This document shows, in pieces, positions 14,486-14,676 of a stretch of DNA of 14,676 nucleotides (its first letter is position 1; each line of letters starts with the position of its first letter). Position numbers and translations under genes: made by a program. The stretch comes from Bacillota bacterium. Its GTDB lineage: Bacteria > Bacillota > Clostridia > Lachnospirales > Lachnospiraceae. The stretch lies in the NCBI GenBank assembly GCA_017861355.1, contig JAGFXQ010000043.1, positions 1 through 14,676 on the forward strand, given 5' to 3'. A model generated the notes under the pieces. It had not been told where the DNA came from. It saw only the letters and a list, made by a program, of their open reading frames with translations, and searched no databases.

Positions 14486-14676
14486 ATGAAGACAATCATC
14501 GAATTAATAACTGTGGAAGTGAAGGAAGCCTTTGCTCAGAAAGGGTATGAAGAGAAGTTTGGTGTAGTTACTCTTTCCAATCGTCCGGATTTATGCCAAT
14601 ATCAATGTAATGGCGCTCTTGCAGCAGCAAAACAATATAAGACAGCTCCGATAAAAATAGCACAGGAGATTACGGA
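14486..14676 (+). CDS. argS: arginyl-tRNA synthetase, N-terminal fragment (runs off right edge)
   Basis: The first 63 codons are visible. The protein starts MKTIIELITVEVKEAF and contains LSNRPDLCQYQCNGALAAAK, which matches the N-terminal additional domain (Add1, D-loop tRNA binding) of clostridial ArgS. The enzyme charges tRNA-Arg with arginine. GAAAGG (14469-14474) lies 11 bases before the ATG. No T-box leader is seen upstream. The catalytic HIGH and KMSKS motifs lie beyond the window. Confidence 0.9.
   Translation, partial: MKTIIELITVEVKEAFAQKGYEEKFGVVTLSNRPDLCQYQCNGALAAAKQYKTAPIKIAQEIT

Overview
The window looks like chromosome from a low-GC, anaerobic Gram-positive bacterium of the Clostridia, most likely a Lachnospiraceae relative. 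This rests on AT-rich intergenic DNA, strong AAGGAGG-type ribosome binding sites, a TTG start in a tightly packed operon, and protein types familiar from that group: a clostridial-style hexameric GdhA, a PadR/DUF1700/DUF4097/PspC cluster, and a stand-alone CheX-like/CheY pair. The species call is inference, and both ends of the window cut through housekeeping genes (rqcH-like on the left, argS on the right).

Layout. 1-277 (-): 5' end of an RqcH/NFACT ribosome-quality-control gene. 278-755: divergent intergenic region with an rqcH promoter, a second promoter facing gdhA, and a terminator-like hairpin in the gdhA leader. 756-2090 (+): glutamate dehydrogenase, closed by a strong terminator. 2334-10046 (+): six closely spaced genes that look like one copper or heavy-metal handling module. 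They are an HMA/SafE-type membrane/cupredoxin fusion, a DUF2318 cysteine-rich membrane-anchored protein, a CopA-type P1B ATPase, a lipoprotein built from an internal duplication, and an OmpR-type response regulator with its histidine kinase. A terminator ends the module. 10447-12598 (+): PadR regulator, DUF1700 membrane protein, DUF4097 adhesin-like protein and PspC, preceded by a near-consensus promoter embedded in a 24-nt direct repeat and followed by a terminator. 12697-12809: a 113-nt composite inverted repeat lying between convergent genes. 12860-14120 (-): a CheY-like receiver and, upstream of it, a CheX-like phosphatase with an unusual N-terminal extension. 14121-14485: divergent intergenic region with a perfect 28-bp AT palindrome and a second inverted repeat. 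14486-end (+): start of argS.

How the genes may work together (inference). In the metal module, CopA would pump Cu(I) out of the cytoplasm. The fusion protein combines a cytosolic-type HMA domain, a SafE/DsbD-like membrane core and extracytoplasmic cupredoxins, so it could pass copper across or along the membrane. DUF2318 and the lipoprotein would act outside the membrane, and the RR/HK pair would sense metal or envelope state, since no CsoR, CopY or CopZ gene is present here. The PadR cluster resembles envelope-stress modules of Firmicutes and is probably autoregulated. The CheX-like/CheY pair is a minimal phosphorelay without a nearby kinase. The most interesting items are the metal module with its degenerate second cupredoxin and duplicated lipoprotein, the composite inverted repeat, and the repeated promoter of the PadR operon.
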